Positions 56,030-64,000 of a stretch of 64,000 bases of DNA are shown here, piece by piece; position 1 is the first letter of the stretch; the number at the start of each line of letters is the position of its first letter. The notes under the pieces were generated by a model, which ran no database searches, had not been told where the DNA came from, and saw nothing but the letters and a program-made list of their open reading frames with translations. This DNA is from Microbacterium sp. 8M. GTDB lineage: Bacteria > Actinomycetota > Actinomycetes > Actinomycetales > Microbacteriaceae. The DNA is taken from assembly GCF_902506375.1 (NCBI RefSeq), contig NZ_LR733284.1, positions 1,205,147 through 1,269,146 of the forward strand, given 5' to 3'. A program made the translations under genes and the position numbers.

Positions 56030-56908
56030 ATGAACGGGCCGGTGCTGAGCGGAGGCGTGATCGTCTTGGTCGCGGCCCTGCTGTGGCTGCTCTACTTCCT
56101 GCCGTCGTGGCGGGGTCAGCACCAGTACGACGCCGCCGAGCGCAACGCGCTGCGGCTCAACCGCGCCCTGCGGGTGCTGGCCGAGACCAGCGAGGCGCCG
56201 CGCGAGGTGCAGCTCGAGCTGAACGCACGCACCGCCCTCGCGCAGCAGAGGCTCGCCAAGCGTCTGCAGGCCGAGCGCGAGCAGGCCGAACTGCAGCGCC
56301 TGCGCGAGCAGCTCGCGGCGACGCGCGCCGACCCGGCGTTCCGCCGTGCCAGGGCCCGCCGCCGCACCCGCCTGACGGCCACCGTGCTGCTCGTCCTCGC
56401 GCTCGGCGCCGTCGGCCTCGGAGTGTGGCAGCTGGTCGAAGGCGGAACCTCGATCCTGCTGTGGGCCGGCGGAGCCGTCGCCGTTCTCGCACTGGGCATG
56501 CTGCAGCGGATGACCGCCGTCGCACGCCGCGCCGCTCGCCGCGCTGCGCGGGCCGCCGCGGCACCCGCGGTCGCCGCGCCCGTGCGCGAGGAGGCGGAGC
56601 TGCACGATCAGGGGCCGCGCACCTGGACCCCGCGCAGCCTTCCCGAGCCGCTCGTCTCCGTCAACGGCACCAGGGCGCACGCCGCCCGTGCCACGATCGA
56701 CGCCCAGGCGCTCGCCCGCGAGGCTGCGCGCGCCGCGGAGCTGCAGCGTCGCGTGGAGGAGCTCGCGCCGCCCGCGCCGGTCGAGCTGCCGACTCCCGTC
56801 GAAGAGCACCCGGCGCAGGAGTCGCCGTACGCCCGGATGGGGTACGTCGACGATGCCGAGATCGAGGCGCACGTCCGCCGGCTGCTCGCCCGGCGCGCCG
56901 CGGGCTGA
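56030..56908 (+). CDS. Membrane protein with coiled-coil segment
   Basis: This 292-residue protein has a first helix at about 5-24, a heptad-rich coiled coil (about 30-105, rich in Arg, Glu, Gln and Leu), and two more helices (about 118-138 and 142-158). A long Ala/Arg/Pro-rich cytoplasmic part ends YVDDAEIEAHVRRLLARR. Its place after galU and rimJ recalls mycobacterial Rv0996. Function unknown. TACCGT (56017-56022) is 7 bases before ATG 56030. A GTG at 56021 is an alternative. Confidence 0.75.
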   Translation: MNGPVLSGGVIVLVAALLWLLYFLPSWRGQHQYDAAERNALRLNRALRVLAETSEAPREVQLELNARTALAQQRLAKRLQAEREQAELQRLREQLAATRADPAFRRARARRRTRLTATVLLVLALGAVGLGVWQLVEGGTSILLWAGGAVAVLALGMLQRMTAVARRAARRAARAAAAPAVAAPVREEAELHDQGPRTWTPRSLPEPLVSVNGTRAHAARATIDAQALAREAARAAELQRRVEELAPPAPVELPTPVEEHPAQESPYARMGYVDDAEIEAHVRRLLARRAAG

Positions 56909-56993
56909 GCCGCCTCGACACGCCCGGGCGTGTGCCTGGGCGGCTGCCGGCTCGGACCCCTCGGCTTCGGCATGATAGGCTGAACGAGTTCAC

Positions 56994-57066
56994 GGGCCCA
57001 TGGCGCAGTTGGTAGCGCGCCTCGTTCGCATCGAGGAGGTCAGGGGTTCAAATCCCCTTGGGTCCA
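56994..57066 (+). tRNA. tRNA-Ala (anticodon CGC)
   Basis: The 73-base cloverleaf has acceptor GGGCCCA/TGGGTCC with the G3-U70 alanine identity pair, anticodon stem CCTCG/CGAGG with loop TTCGCAT (anticodon CGC, reads GCG), T-arm AGGGGTTCAAATCCCCT, and discriminator A. TAGGCT 12 bases upstream is its -10. Confidence 0.96.
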
Positions 57067-57074
57067 CCGGAACC

Positions 57075-57104
57075 GGAAGCCCCGAGCATCAGCTCGGGGC
57101 TTCC
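57075..57104 (+). terminator. tRNA-Ala terminator
   Basis: GGAAGCCCCGAGC, ATCA, GCTCGGGGCTTCC is a perfect 13-base stem starting 9 bases after the tRNA. Confidence 0.88.
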
Positions 57105-57168
57105 GTCGTCTCGACCCCCGGCGGAGTAGCGTGGCGGTACGACGACCTGTTCGAGGGGGAACGACGAG

Positions 57169-57726
57169 ATGCGGACGCTTCGCTACTCGATCAACGTGAC
57201 GCTCGACGGCTGCTGCCACCACGAGGCGGGGATCATGCCGGACGAGGAGTCGATGCGCTTCTGGACGGCGGAGATGGACCGGGCGGATGCGCTGATCTTC
57301 GGATGGGTGACCTACCGGATGATGGAGTCGGCGTGGCGGCGGCCGCGCACCGGGAAGTGGCCCGAGGAGATGGCGCCGTGGGAGCGTCCCTTCGCGGAGA
57401 GCATCGACAGCGCGAGGAAGTACGTGGTGTCGCGCACGCTCGACGCGGTCGACTGGAACGCCGAGCTGCTGCGGGAGGATCCGGCCGAGGCGGTGCTGCG
57501 GCTCAAGCAGGAGCCGGGAGGGGCGCTGTGGGTCGGGGGAGTGTCGCTGCCCCTGGCGCTCGCCGAGCGCGGGCTGATCGACGAGTACCGATTCCTCGTG
57601 CAGCCCGTTTTGGCGGGCCACGGCCCGAGGCTGCTCGACGGGCTCCGCGAGCGGATCCGCCTGGAACTCGTCGACCGCCAGGAGTTTCGGTCGGGCGTCG
57701 TCGCGCTCCAGTATCGGCCCGCCTGA
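57169..57726 (+). CDS. Dihydrofolate-reductase-like (RibD C-terminal) protein
   Basis: This 185-residue protein belongs to the YyaP/YwjB group of DHFR-fold proteins: LRYSINVTLDGCCHHEAG, ALIFGWVTYRMMESAW, ALWVGGVSLPLALAERGLIDEY and HGPRLLDG. These bind NADPH, but true folate reduction is unproven. GAGGGGGAACG precedes the ATG. Confidence 0.88.
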   Translation: MRTLRYSINVTLDGCCHHEAGIMPDEESMRFWTAEMDRADALIFGWVTYRMMESAWRRPRTGKWPEEMAPWERPFAESIDSARKYVVSRTLDAVDWNAELLREDPAEAVLRLKQEPGGALWVGGVSLPLALAERGLIDEYRFLVQPVLAGHGPRLLDGLRERIRLELVDRQEFRSGVVALQYRPA

Positions 57727-57882
57727 GCCGCCCCGCGGCGATGCGCGCAGGACGGAGACGTCCGCGGGCCTGGGAGGATGGATCCTGCGGGTGATGTCTG
57801 CGTTCCGGACGCAGCTCGAACGCTGCCCGGTCGCCCATGGCGTCGCCGGGTTCCGCACCGTCTCGCTCCGAACGGAGAACGC

Positions 57883-58245
57883 ATGAGCACCAGCCGCTTC
57901 CCCCGGCGCGTCTACGACCGCGGCGAAGAGCCGGACGCCCGGTTCACGCTCGCGAACGAGCGCACCTTCCTGGCGTGGATCCGCACATCGCTCGCCCTGC
58001 TCGCCGGCGGCGTCGCCCTCGAGGCCCTCGGGCTGGGCATAGCCCCCGGATACCGGCACGCCGCGTCGATCCTGCTCATCGTGGCGGGGCTGCTGACGCC
58101 GGCGCAGGCGTGGTTCGGCTGGATGAGGACAGAGCGCGCGCTGCGGGAGTCGAGGCCCCTCGGCCCGCCGTGGCTGGCGATCCCCCTCGCGCTGGTCGTG
58201 GTGGCGACCGCGGTGCTCGTGCTGCTCGGGGTGCTGCTGGTATGA
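57883..58245 (+). CDS. DUF202 (YidH-type) membrane protein
   Basis: This 120-residue protein has three helices. The family mark FTLANERTFLAWIRTSLALLAGGVALE precedes helix 1. Function unknown. The ATG at 57883 has GGAGAAC upstream. It overlaps the next DUF202 gene by ATGA, forming a two-subunit unit. Confidence 0.87.
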   Translation: MSTSRFPRRVYDRGEEPDARFTLANERTFLAWIRTSLALLAGGVALEALGLGIAPGYRHAASILLIVAGLLTPAQAWFGWMRTERALRESRPLGPPWLAIPLALVVVATAVLVLLGVLLV

Positions 58246-58583
58246 GCGGAGCGCCGGACCGGGTCTTCGATCACGGATTGCAGCCCGAGCGCACCGCCCT
58301 GGCGTGGCGGCGCACGGCGCTCGCGCTCGCCGGAGGGTCGGTGGTGATCATGCGGATCCTGCCCTCGGTGATCGGCGGCGCCGCGCTCGTGCTCGGCTTC
58401 GCCGGGCTCTGTCTGTCCCTGGTGGTGCTGGTGGGGTCCCATCGTCGCTACCGACGCCAGCATCGCGCCCTCACCTCGACGGAGCCAGGCGTGCTGCGCT
58501 CCGGCTGGCCGGTCGCCGCGCTCACCGCCGCGGCCCTGCTCCTCGGCGTGCTCTGCCTGCTGTTCGTGCTGCTCCGGGGCTGA
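58242..58583 (+). CDS. DUF202-family membrane protein, partner copy
   Basis: This 113-residue protein has three helices. The family mark is GLQPERTALAWRRTALALAGG. It is divergent from its partner in sequence but alike in layout, so the pair may make a hetero-oligomer. It is coupled to the previous gene by ATGA. Confidence 0.85.
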   Translation: MSGAPDRVFDHGLQPERTALAWRRTALALAGGSVVIMRILPSVIGGAALVLGFAGLCLSLVVLVGSHRRYRRQHRALTSTEPGVLRSGWPVAALTAAALLLGVLCLLFVLLRG

Positions 58584-58621
58584 CGTCCTCCGGCGCGGGC
58601 CCTATGGCGTACGGTGACGGA

Positions 58622-59278
58622 GTGGACCTTCTCGACCCGTTGCCCGACCGCCCCGCCCCCGACAACCCGCAGGGAAAGCTCGTGCTCCTCCGGCACGGCG
58701 AGACCGAGTGGTCGCGCAGCGGCCGTCACACCGGGCTCACCGACGTCCCGCTCACGTCGCGCGGTGAGGAGCTGGCGCGTCTGGCCGGAGACCTCGTGAC
58801 CGGCTACGACTTCCGCCTGGTGCTGTCGTCGCCCCTGCAGCGCGCCCGCCGCACGGCGGAGCTCGCGGGCCTCGAGGCCGAGGTCGATCCGCTGCTCGTG
58901 GAGTGGGACTACGGCGGCTATGAGGGCCGCACCACCAAGGAGATCCGCGCGGAGCTCGGCTACAACTGGAGCGCGTTCACGCACGGCGTGATCCGCGGGG
59001 AGACGCCGGGGGAGACCGTGGAGGAGGTCGCCGCGCGCGCCTCCCGCGTGCTCACCCGGGTGCTGCCGGCCATGGTCGACGGCGACGTCGCGCTCATCGC
59101 GCACGGGCACTATCTCCGGATCCTCACCGCCGTCTTCCTGCGCCAGGCGCCGCGCTTCGGAGCGGCGATCACGCTCGACGCCGGATCGGTCTCGGTGCTC
59201 GGCTTCTCGCGCGAGCAACCGGCGATCCTGGCGTGGAACCACGGACCGCAGCTGCCGCTGCAGCCGTCCGAGTCCTGA
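58622..59278 (+). CDS. Histidine phosphatase family protein
   Basis: This 218-residue phosphoglycerate-mutase-like phosphatase has LVLLRHGETEWSRSGRHTGLTD with the phosphohistidine, SSPLQRARRTAELAG, WDYGGYEGRTTKEIR, and IAHGHYLRILTAVF with the second His. It probably acts on a small phosphoester. The GTG at 58622 has TACGGT (58610-58615) 6 bases upstream, so it is leaderless. An in-frame ATG 18 bases earlier would overlap that promoter. Confidence 0.88.
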   Translation: MDLLDPLPDRPAPDNPQGKLVLLRHGETEWSRSGRHTGLTDVPLTSRGEELARLAGDLVTGYDFRLVLSSPLQRARRTAELAGLEAEVDPLLVEWDYGGYEGRTTKEIRAELGYNWSAFTHGVIRGETPGETVEEVAARASRVLTRVLPAMVDGDVALIAHGHYLRILTAVFLRQAPRFGAAITLDAGSVSVLGFSREQPAILAWNHGPQLPLQPSES

Positions 59279-59342
59279 GCGCACCCGAACCCTGCGCGGT
59301 CCCGGCACGCCTGGGCCGTCGCCCAGAGTCGGCGTCGGGATC

Positions 59343-59867
59343 CTAGTCGGCGACGGTCGGCTCGCCGTCCTGCTCGATCAGCGGCGGCGACGTCGGCGTG
59401 GGCATCGCACCGAGGTGGCCCTCGGCCCGGTAGTCCGGACGCGGCGGCTGGCGGCGCTGATGCGCGCCCTCGCCGCCGAGACGGCCGCCGAACGGGCGTC
59501 CGTGGTCGGCGAACTCGTCGCGCACGAATACGAACCGCCAGTCGCCGGCGGTGAACCGGGCACCGGTGTGCAGGGTCTCGACGGCGCGGCCCTCCTCCTC
59601 GGCGGCCTTGGCGATGTTCGCGCTGGTCTGCCCCGGACCGAGCATCTCCAGATCGTAGTCGTCGCCTGCGTCGTGCCGGATGACGGCGTGCACCGCGGCG
59701 AGCCCTGCGAGACGGATCTGGCATTCCGCGCCGGATCCGATCCGCGTCTCGTCCTCGGTGATCTCGTGCACCAGGCGATCATCGTCGGATGTGATCAGCA
59801 GGCGGGGGTGCCCCGCGCCCCATTCGGCGTGCGTCGTGGTGCCCCGCGGCTGCTCCTGCGTCTTCAT
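59343..59867 (-). CDS. FHA-domain protein
   Basis: This 174-residue protein has residues 20-115 as an FHA fold (TRIGSGAECQIRLAGLAAVHAVI, then YDLEMLGPGQTSAN and GARFTAGDWRFVFVRDEF). The phosphothreonine-contacting Ser before the conserved His (SxxH) is Ala here, so binding may be weak. The C-terminus is unstructured. GAAGGAGGTG is a strong ribosome site. Confidence 0.85.
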   Translation of the reverse strand: MKTQEQPRGTTTHAEWGAGHPRLLITSDDDRLVHEITEDETRIGSGAECQIRLAGLAAVHAVIRHDAGDDYDLEMLGPGQTSANIAKAAEEEGRAVETLHTGARFTAGDWRFVFVRDEFADHGRPFGGRLGGEGAHQRRQPPRPDYRAEGHLGAMPTPTSPPLIEQDGEPTVAD

Positions 59868-60002
59868 GAGCGCACCTCCTTCACGGAGGCCGGGCGGCGC
59901 GGGTCGCTGCTCCAGGACGGTCAGCCGTGCGTCGCCCTGGTCTCTCGCATACCGCGATGGTAACCCCGCCCGGACCAGCCGGCGCCGGTTCTCACGAAGC
60001 CG

Positions 60003-62003
60003 TCAGCCGTGGTGGTCGTGCTGGTGGCCCTCGTCGTGCGGGTGCGCACCGTGGTCGTGCCCGTCGTGCCCGTGTCCGCCGTGACCCGGCGCGCAGGTCG
60101 CGGTCGAGGTGCGCGGGGCGTCCAGCGACGGGTTGCGGTCGAAGAAGCCGAACGGCTTGAGCCAGAACGAGATCGTGTCCGCCGGCATGATCGGCCAGTC
60201 CTCGGTGCGCGTGATGTGGTGGATCCCGAAGTTGTACCAGAGCACCACGTCCTGGTCGACGAGATCCTCATCGTCCGCGATCCAGGCGGTCATGCCGTTG
60301 TGCAGGTCGTCCACGGCCTGGGTGGGGTAGTCGCCCGCCGGCCAGAACTGGTCGTCGTGATGCCGGGTCACCCACAGCGTCTTCCCGATCACGGGGTTGC
60401 GCTTCAGGATCGGTGAGGACTCGTCGAACATCGCGGGGAACGACGCCGAGGGCACGAGCTTGTACGCCACGGGCGCGCCCCACGCGTTGAGCTTGTTCGG
60501 GTTCTGCACCTTCCAGCCGCGCTGGCGCTCCCAGTCGTAGCTGCGGCCGGCTTCGGCCTCCGAGCGGATCACCGTGGCCTGCGTGTGCAGGTCGAGCCCG
60601 AACGGGTTCGCCTCCGAGATCGGAGCCGGCATCGAGTCGGACTCGACGACGGTGTTGCCGTCGCCGTCGACGTCGAGGTCGAGCCGGGCGATGAGGAAGT
60701 GCTGGTGGAACGGCGCGTAGGTGCGGGTGTCGATCGTGGTGCCGGTGGCCTTGCCGGCTTCACCCTCGGCCATGGGCGTCGTCACCATGACGCCGGTCGC
60801 GCGCACCTCGCACTCGATGTTGCCGTCCTGGTAGAACCGCCAGTACACCAGGTACTCGTAGTTCGCCACGGTGGCGTGCACCGACACCACGAACCGGCGC
60901 TGACGCCGCACCTCCGTGCCGGCGTCGGGGTCGACGTGCTTCCACAGCACGGCGTTGTCCTCCTCGTGCAGGCAGATCGCGTTCGTGATCGTCCAGGGCT
61001 GGCCGGCGGTGTCCGGCAGCACGGCGTCGAGGTAGGTGATCTCGCCCAGGCAGTCGCAGCCGAGCTCGAGCGAGGTGCACATGTAGCCCAGCCCCCACTC
61101 GCCCACGTCGAACGCCGTGCGCCGGTAGTGGTCGAAGCTCGAGTCGCGGTAGGGCACGATCATCTCGGCGAACGACAGCCGATAGGCGACCTCGCGGCGG
61201 GTGCCCTGATCGTCGAAGCCGACCTGGTAGATCACAGGCCCCTCGCGATAGTTGAAGCCGAGGCGGAAGTCCCAGTTCTGCCAGCGGATCCGGGACCCTT
61301 CGACCGTGAACGAGACGCCCTCGGGCTGCACGATCTCGAGTGGCTTCAGGTCGGTCCTCGGGGTGATCCCGGTGAGCTCGGGAACGTACTCGCCGTGCAC
61401 ATCGGGGAAGCCGTAGTCATGGTGCTCCTCGATCTCGAGCACCTCCATCGTGTTCATGTCGACGATGATCTTGAGTCCGCTCACGGGGTGGGCGTACGGG
61501 TTGCCGTCGGGCGTCGCGCGCTTCCACAGGTCCACCCAGCCCAGGCGCCGGTCGCGCCACTTCTCGGGGATCACCGCACCGCCATAGGTCCATACGTCGA
61601 ACAGCACGAGATCGACGTCGTGGATGCCGCGCGCGGCGAGCGCGGCACGGACCTCGGGGTTCTCCTTCATCGCGTGATCGCAGTCGTGGTACTCGTCGAT
61701 CGTGAAGTTCGGGGTCACCCCAGGCACGTGCGTCCACGACTCGACGACGTCATCGGTGAGGTTCACGACCGCCTCGTACACCTCGTTCGTCTGCTTGCGC
61801 CACAGCACCGCGAGGGAGCGGCGCACGATCGGATCCCCTTCACGCCACGCTTTGACCTCTGCCTTGGGCGGCTCACGGAGGATGATCGAGGCGTACCGCC
61901 AGCCGGCGTCCACGCCGTGCTCCCCGGCGAGGGCGGCAGCGGTGGCGGAGAACTCGGCACCGGTGAGCGAGTCCAGAGGGTGCGAAGATGCAGGCTGCGA
62001 CAT
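60003..62003 (-). CDS. Copper amine oxidase with histidine-rich tail
   Basis: This 666-residue quinoprotein oxidises primary amines to aldehydes with release of H2O2 and ammonia. The TPQ cofactor precursor is Tyr382 (VANYEY), and the catalytic base is Asp299 (RTAFDVGEWGLG). Copper ligands are His433 and His435 (FHQHF) and a His near 595 (FGIHHITRTEDWP). Numbering closely follows the Arthrobacter enzyme. The last 30 residues hold about a dozen His with Gly and Asp, unusual for the family and probably metal-binding. The ATG at 62003 has CGGGGA upstream. Confidence 0.94.
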   Translation of the reverse strand: MSQPASSHPLDSLTGAEFSATAAALAGEHGVDAGWRYASIILREPPKAEVKAWREGDPIVRRSLAVLWRKQTNEVYEAVVNLTDDVVESWTHVPGVTPNFTIDEYHDCDHAMKENPEVRAALAARGIHDVDLVLFDVWTYGGAVIPEKWRDRRLGWVDLWKRATPDGNPYAHPVSGLKIIVDMNTMEVLEIEEHHDYGFPDVHGEYVPELTGITPRTDLKPLEIVQPEGVSFTVEGSRIRWQNWDFRLGFNYREGPVIYQVGFDDQGTRREVAYRLSFAEMIVPYRDSSFDHYRRTAFDVGEWGLGYMCTSLELGCDCLGEITYLDAVLPDTAGQPWTITNAICLHEEDNAVLWKHVDPDAGTEVRRQRRFVVSVHATVANYEYLVYWRFYQDGNIECEVRATGVMVTTPMAEGEAGKATGTTIDTRTYAPFHQHFLIARLDLDVDGDGNTVVESDSMPAPISEANPFGLDLHTQATVIRSEAEAGRSYDWERQRGWKVQNPNKLNAWGAPVAYKLVPSASFPAMFDESSPILKRNPVIGKTLWVTRHHDDQFWPAGDYPTQAVDDLHNGMTAWIADDEDLVDQDVVLWYNFGIHHITRTEDWPIMPADTISFWLKPFGFFDRNPSLDAPRTSTATCAPGHGGHGHDGHDHGAHPHDEGHQHDHHG

Positions 62004-62148
62004 GGGTCCCCGATCCGTCGGTTCTGGGGCGCGCATCCTCGCGCGCCCGGCGCTGTCGAGTCTGCCATCACGGCACCCGCCGCGCGAGAGGCGGATCCGG
62101 CCGGCGACGGTCACGGAGCCGACCTTTCGACGGCGCGGCGGCCCGGCC

Positions 62149-62264
62149 CTTCGACAGGCTCAGGGGCCGGCCCCTCGGCAGGGCTGGCGCTTCGACAGGC
62201 TCAGGGACCGGCCCCTCGGCAGGGCTGGCGCTTCGACAGGCTCAGGGACCGGCCCCTCGGCAGG
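62149..62264. repeat. 41-bp tandem repeat, nearly three copies
   Basis: Units start at 62149, 62190 and 62231, each CTTCGACAGGCTCAGGG followed by a GGCCGGCCCCTCGGCAGG-like half. The last copy is partial. The core TTCGACAGGCTCAGG is an interspersed element I associate with related actinobacterial genomes. It lies between two minus-strand genes. Confidence 0.85.
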
Positions 62265-62276
62265 CTCGGAGGCCGG

Positions 62277-64000
62277 TCAGTCCGCGAGCAGCGCCTCGAA
62301 CTCGGCCTTCACCTCGGCGCGGTAGGCATCGACGTCCAGAGACGCCGGCAGCACCTCCCCGGCCAGGAACGCGGTCATGCCGGCGGCGAGGGCGTCGTCA
62401 TCCTGCTCCACGATGCGGATCGCCCCGTCCGGGAGCGCGCCGTACACGGATCCGAACGAGGTGGACACGATCGGGAGGCCGCAGATCGCCGCCTCGATGA
62501 GGACCATCGGCTGACCCTCGTACAGGCTGGACAGCACGAAGCAGTCCGACGCGGCCAGCAGCGCGTAGGGGTTCTGCTGGGCTCCGGTGAGGAAGGCGAC
62601 GTCGGCGAGACCGGCGTCGTCGATCTGCTGCTGCAGGTCGCCGCGCAGCGGTCCGCCGCCGACGATGAGGAGTCGGGTCTCCGGGTGCGCCGCGTGCACC
62701 TGCTGGAACGCGCGGATCAGACGCGCATGGTTCTTCTCGGGGCTCAGCCGTCCCACGGTGACGAACCAGCGCAGCGCGCCCTCATCGGCCTGGAGCGCCT
62801 CGTACCACGCGGGCCTCGGCGGGATCTCCTCGTCGGCGGCCTCGTGCTGGGCGTCCGATTCGGCGAAGAACTCGCTGAGCGGCCGGTGCGCACCGCGCGT
62901 CACGTGCTCGACGTCGGGGAAGTTGCGCACCGTGCGGAAGCGATCGCCGGGCGCGTACTCGGCGAGTTCCACCCGGTTCAGCTCGGTCAGCTGGTGCGAG
63001 ACCGAGACGAGCTGGTCGTACTGCGAGTACATCGCGAAGACGGCGCCGAGACCGCGCTTCATGCTCGCCTTGCCGTTCACCGTGCGCTCGCGGTCGGCGG
63101 CCATCTCGTTGTGCATCCAGATCGCGCGCACCGGATCCGGTCCGCCCTCGCGCACGGCGGGCGCGTGCAGCAGCAGGGCGGTCCACATCGGGCCGTAGCC
63201 GCTGAAGTCGGCCACCCAGTCGAAACGCGCCTGGCCGAACACGCGCATCCACTCCGCGTTCCAGAGGTTCTCGTGCCACGGCTCGCTGCCGGCCGTCCGC
63301 GGGGAGCCGCGCCAGTCGTCGATGCGGCGGCGCAGGTGCACGGCCTTGGATCCGTTCATGCCCCCGATGCGGAACACCTGCCGCACCTCGGAGGGGATGC
63401 GCGCCTGCACCAGGGGATCCGTGCTCCCGCGGCGCTTCGGCAGCAGGGCGGTCACGTCGTAGCGGCTGTGGTCGATGGCGCCGAGCAGGTTGAGCGCACT
63501 CGTGGTGATCCCGTTCGGCTTCATCCCGCCCAGGTACACGAGCAGGCGCTTGCGGCCGTCGTGCGCGGTCGGGCGGGCGCGGTATCCGTCCCGGGCGCCG
63601 CCGAACACGATGTCGACGACACGAGCGGTCGCCCCGCCGTCCTCGAACGGCGTGAACCGCTGCGCCCATGAGGCGTACTGCGGATGCGGCTCAGCGCCGT
63701 GCAGCAGCGCGGCGAGCGCGCGGCCGGTGGCGGCGGCGTCGGATTCCACCGGACCGGGCAGGGTGTCCAGGGGCATGTAGGTGCCGCGGCCGGACGAGTA
63801 CAGGTCGGCGTCCGGAGTGAAGAACGCGATCGGGCGGCCGGTCGCGAGGTAGTCGAAGAAGATCGACGAGTAATCGGTGACGAGTCCGGCCGCCGCTCCC
63901 AGCAGCACGTTGGTGGGGATCGTGTTCGGAGCGAGCGAGCGCGCCAGCGCCGGTCGCGACGCCGCGCGCGCGTGCACGATCTGGTGCGTCTTCAGCACCA
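62277..64000 (-). CDS. TagF-like glycerophosphotransferase / GT4 glycosyltransferase fusion (N-terminus outside window)
   Basis: The frame is open to the window edge, so the true start is beyond it. The first visible 120 residues are the C-terminal end of a CDP-glycerol glycerophosphotransferase (GLVTDYSSIFFDYLATGRPIAFF and SGRGTYMPLDTLPGP). After a short link, residues 145-573 are a GT4 glycosyltransferase: LLVYLGGMKPNGITTSALNLL, FVTVGRLSPEKNHARLIRAF and SSLYEGQPMVLIEAAICGLPIVST (EX7E). One protein may thus extend a wall teichoic acid and add sugars. The 41-bp repeat follows its stop. Confidence 0.85.
   Translation of the reverse strand, partial: VLKTHQIVHARAASRPALARSLAPNTIPTNVLLGAAAGLVTDYSSIFFDYLATGRPIAFFTPDADLYSSGRGTYMPLDTLPGPVESDAAATGRALAALLHGAEPHPQYASWAQRFTPFEDGGATARVVDIVFGGARDGYRARPTAHDGRKRLLVYLGGMKPNGITTSALNLLGAIDHSRYDVTALLPKRRGSTDPLVQARIPSEVRQVFRIGGMNGSKAVHLRRRIDDWRGSPRTAGSEPWHENLWNAEWMRVFGQARFDWVADFSGYGPMWTALLLHAPAVREGGPDPVRAIWMHNEMAADRERTVNGKASMKRGLGAVFAMYSQYDQLVSVSHQLTELNRVELAEYAPGDRFRTVRNFPDVEHVTRGAHRPLSEFFAESDAQHEAADEEIPPRPAWYEALQADEGALRWFVTVGRLSPEKNHARLIRAFQQVHAAHPETRLLIVGGGPLRGDLQQQIDDAGLADVAFLTGAQQNPYALLAASDCFVLSSLYEGQPMVLIEAAICGLPIVSTSFGSVYGALPDGAIRIVEQDDDALAAGMTAFLAGEVLPASLDVDAYRAEVKAEFEALLAD

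Noticed and set aside
62149..62264. CRISPR array
   Set aside because: The repeats are head-to-tail without unique spacers and no cas genes are near.
60585..63671. A 1028-codon plus-strand frame spanning the amine oxidase and glycosyltransferase genes
   Set aside because: It crosses two genes and the tandem repeat, has no motifs, and is antisense to clear enzymes.

Overview
This window is a high-GC actinobacterial chromosome segment, most likely from Microbacterium or a close relative in the Microbacteriaceae. The reasons are Lsr2, CarD, SenX3/RegX3, the fused IspDF, DUF4032, DUF3263 and DUF3027 proteins, GTG and TTG starts, and many genes with a TANNNT hexamer only 6-8 bases before the start codon (leaderless transcription). 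I see no phage, insertion sequence, integrase or CRISPR array. Most of it is conserved core genome with small accessory inserts.

Layout. 1-3.4 kb: the end of pabB, a DUF1206 membrane protein, a methyltransferase and an exported intradiol-dioxygenase-like protein. 3.4-16.6 kb: gpmA, phoU, senX3-regX3, an LpqE-like lipoprotein, carD, ispDF, cysS and rlmB. This gene order recalls mycobacteria. It is interrupted by a PadR-regulated drug-efflux-type ABC cassette and by a lone quinone oxidoreductase. 16.7-27.1 kb: an NAD(P)-binding protein, DUF4032, a UgpC/MsiK-type sugar ABC ATPase, a thioredoxin-fold protein without its CXXC, tRNA-Thr, an HMCES-type protein, a DMT transporter, msrB with a nitroreductase, and groL under two CIRCE elements. 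27.2-32.4 kb: a lone WXG100-like protein, a two-component system, an FMN reductase, a 44-residue zinc ribbon, and a TetR locus ending in a monooxygenase gene that has lost its middle. 32.5-42.6 kb: XPB helicase and its associated protein, a cold-shock protein with DUF3027, serC, a DtxR-family regulator, two related M23 peptidases, an HNH nuclease and tRNA-Arg. 42.8-46.7 kb: lsr2, a guanidinium-exporter-type SMR gene under a guanidine-III riboswitch, and a LuxR regulator divergent from a DUF485/acetate-symporter pair. 46.7-51.3 kb: an alkyltransferase homologue lacking its active cysteine, and a very large SF1 helicase homologue lacking its key ATPase residues. 51.4-59.9 kb: mscL, an FmdB zinc ribbon, 5-formyl-THF cyclo-ligase, galU, rimJ-like GNAT, an MFS exporter, tRNA-Ala, a DHFR-like protein, two DUF202 proteins, a phosphatase and an FHA protein. 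60-64 kb: a copper amine oxidase with a histidine-rich tail, a 41-bp tandem repeat, and the end of a large teichoic-acid-type polymerase/glycosyltransferase fusion that runs off the window.

Regulation readable in the sequence includes the guanidine-III aptamer, the double CIRCE, a PadR twin-repeat operator on a leaderless promoter, TetR and DtxR operators, a symmetric divergent promoter at 36.3 kb, and an unassigned four-site dyad at 55.9 kb. The most unusual protein signals are repeated cases of enzyme-family members that lost catalytic residues: the helicase homologue, the alkyltransferase, the DsbA-like protein and one M23 peptidase.
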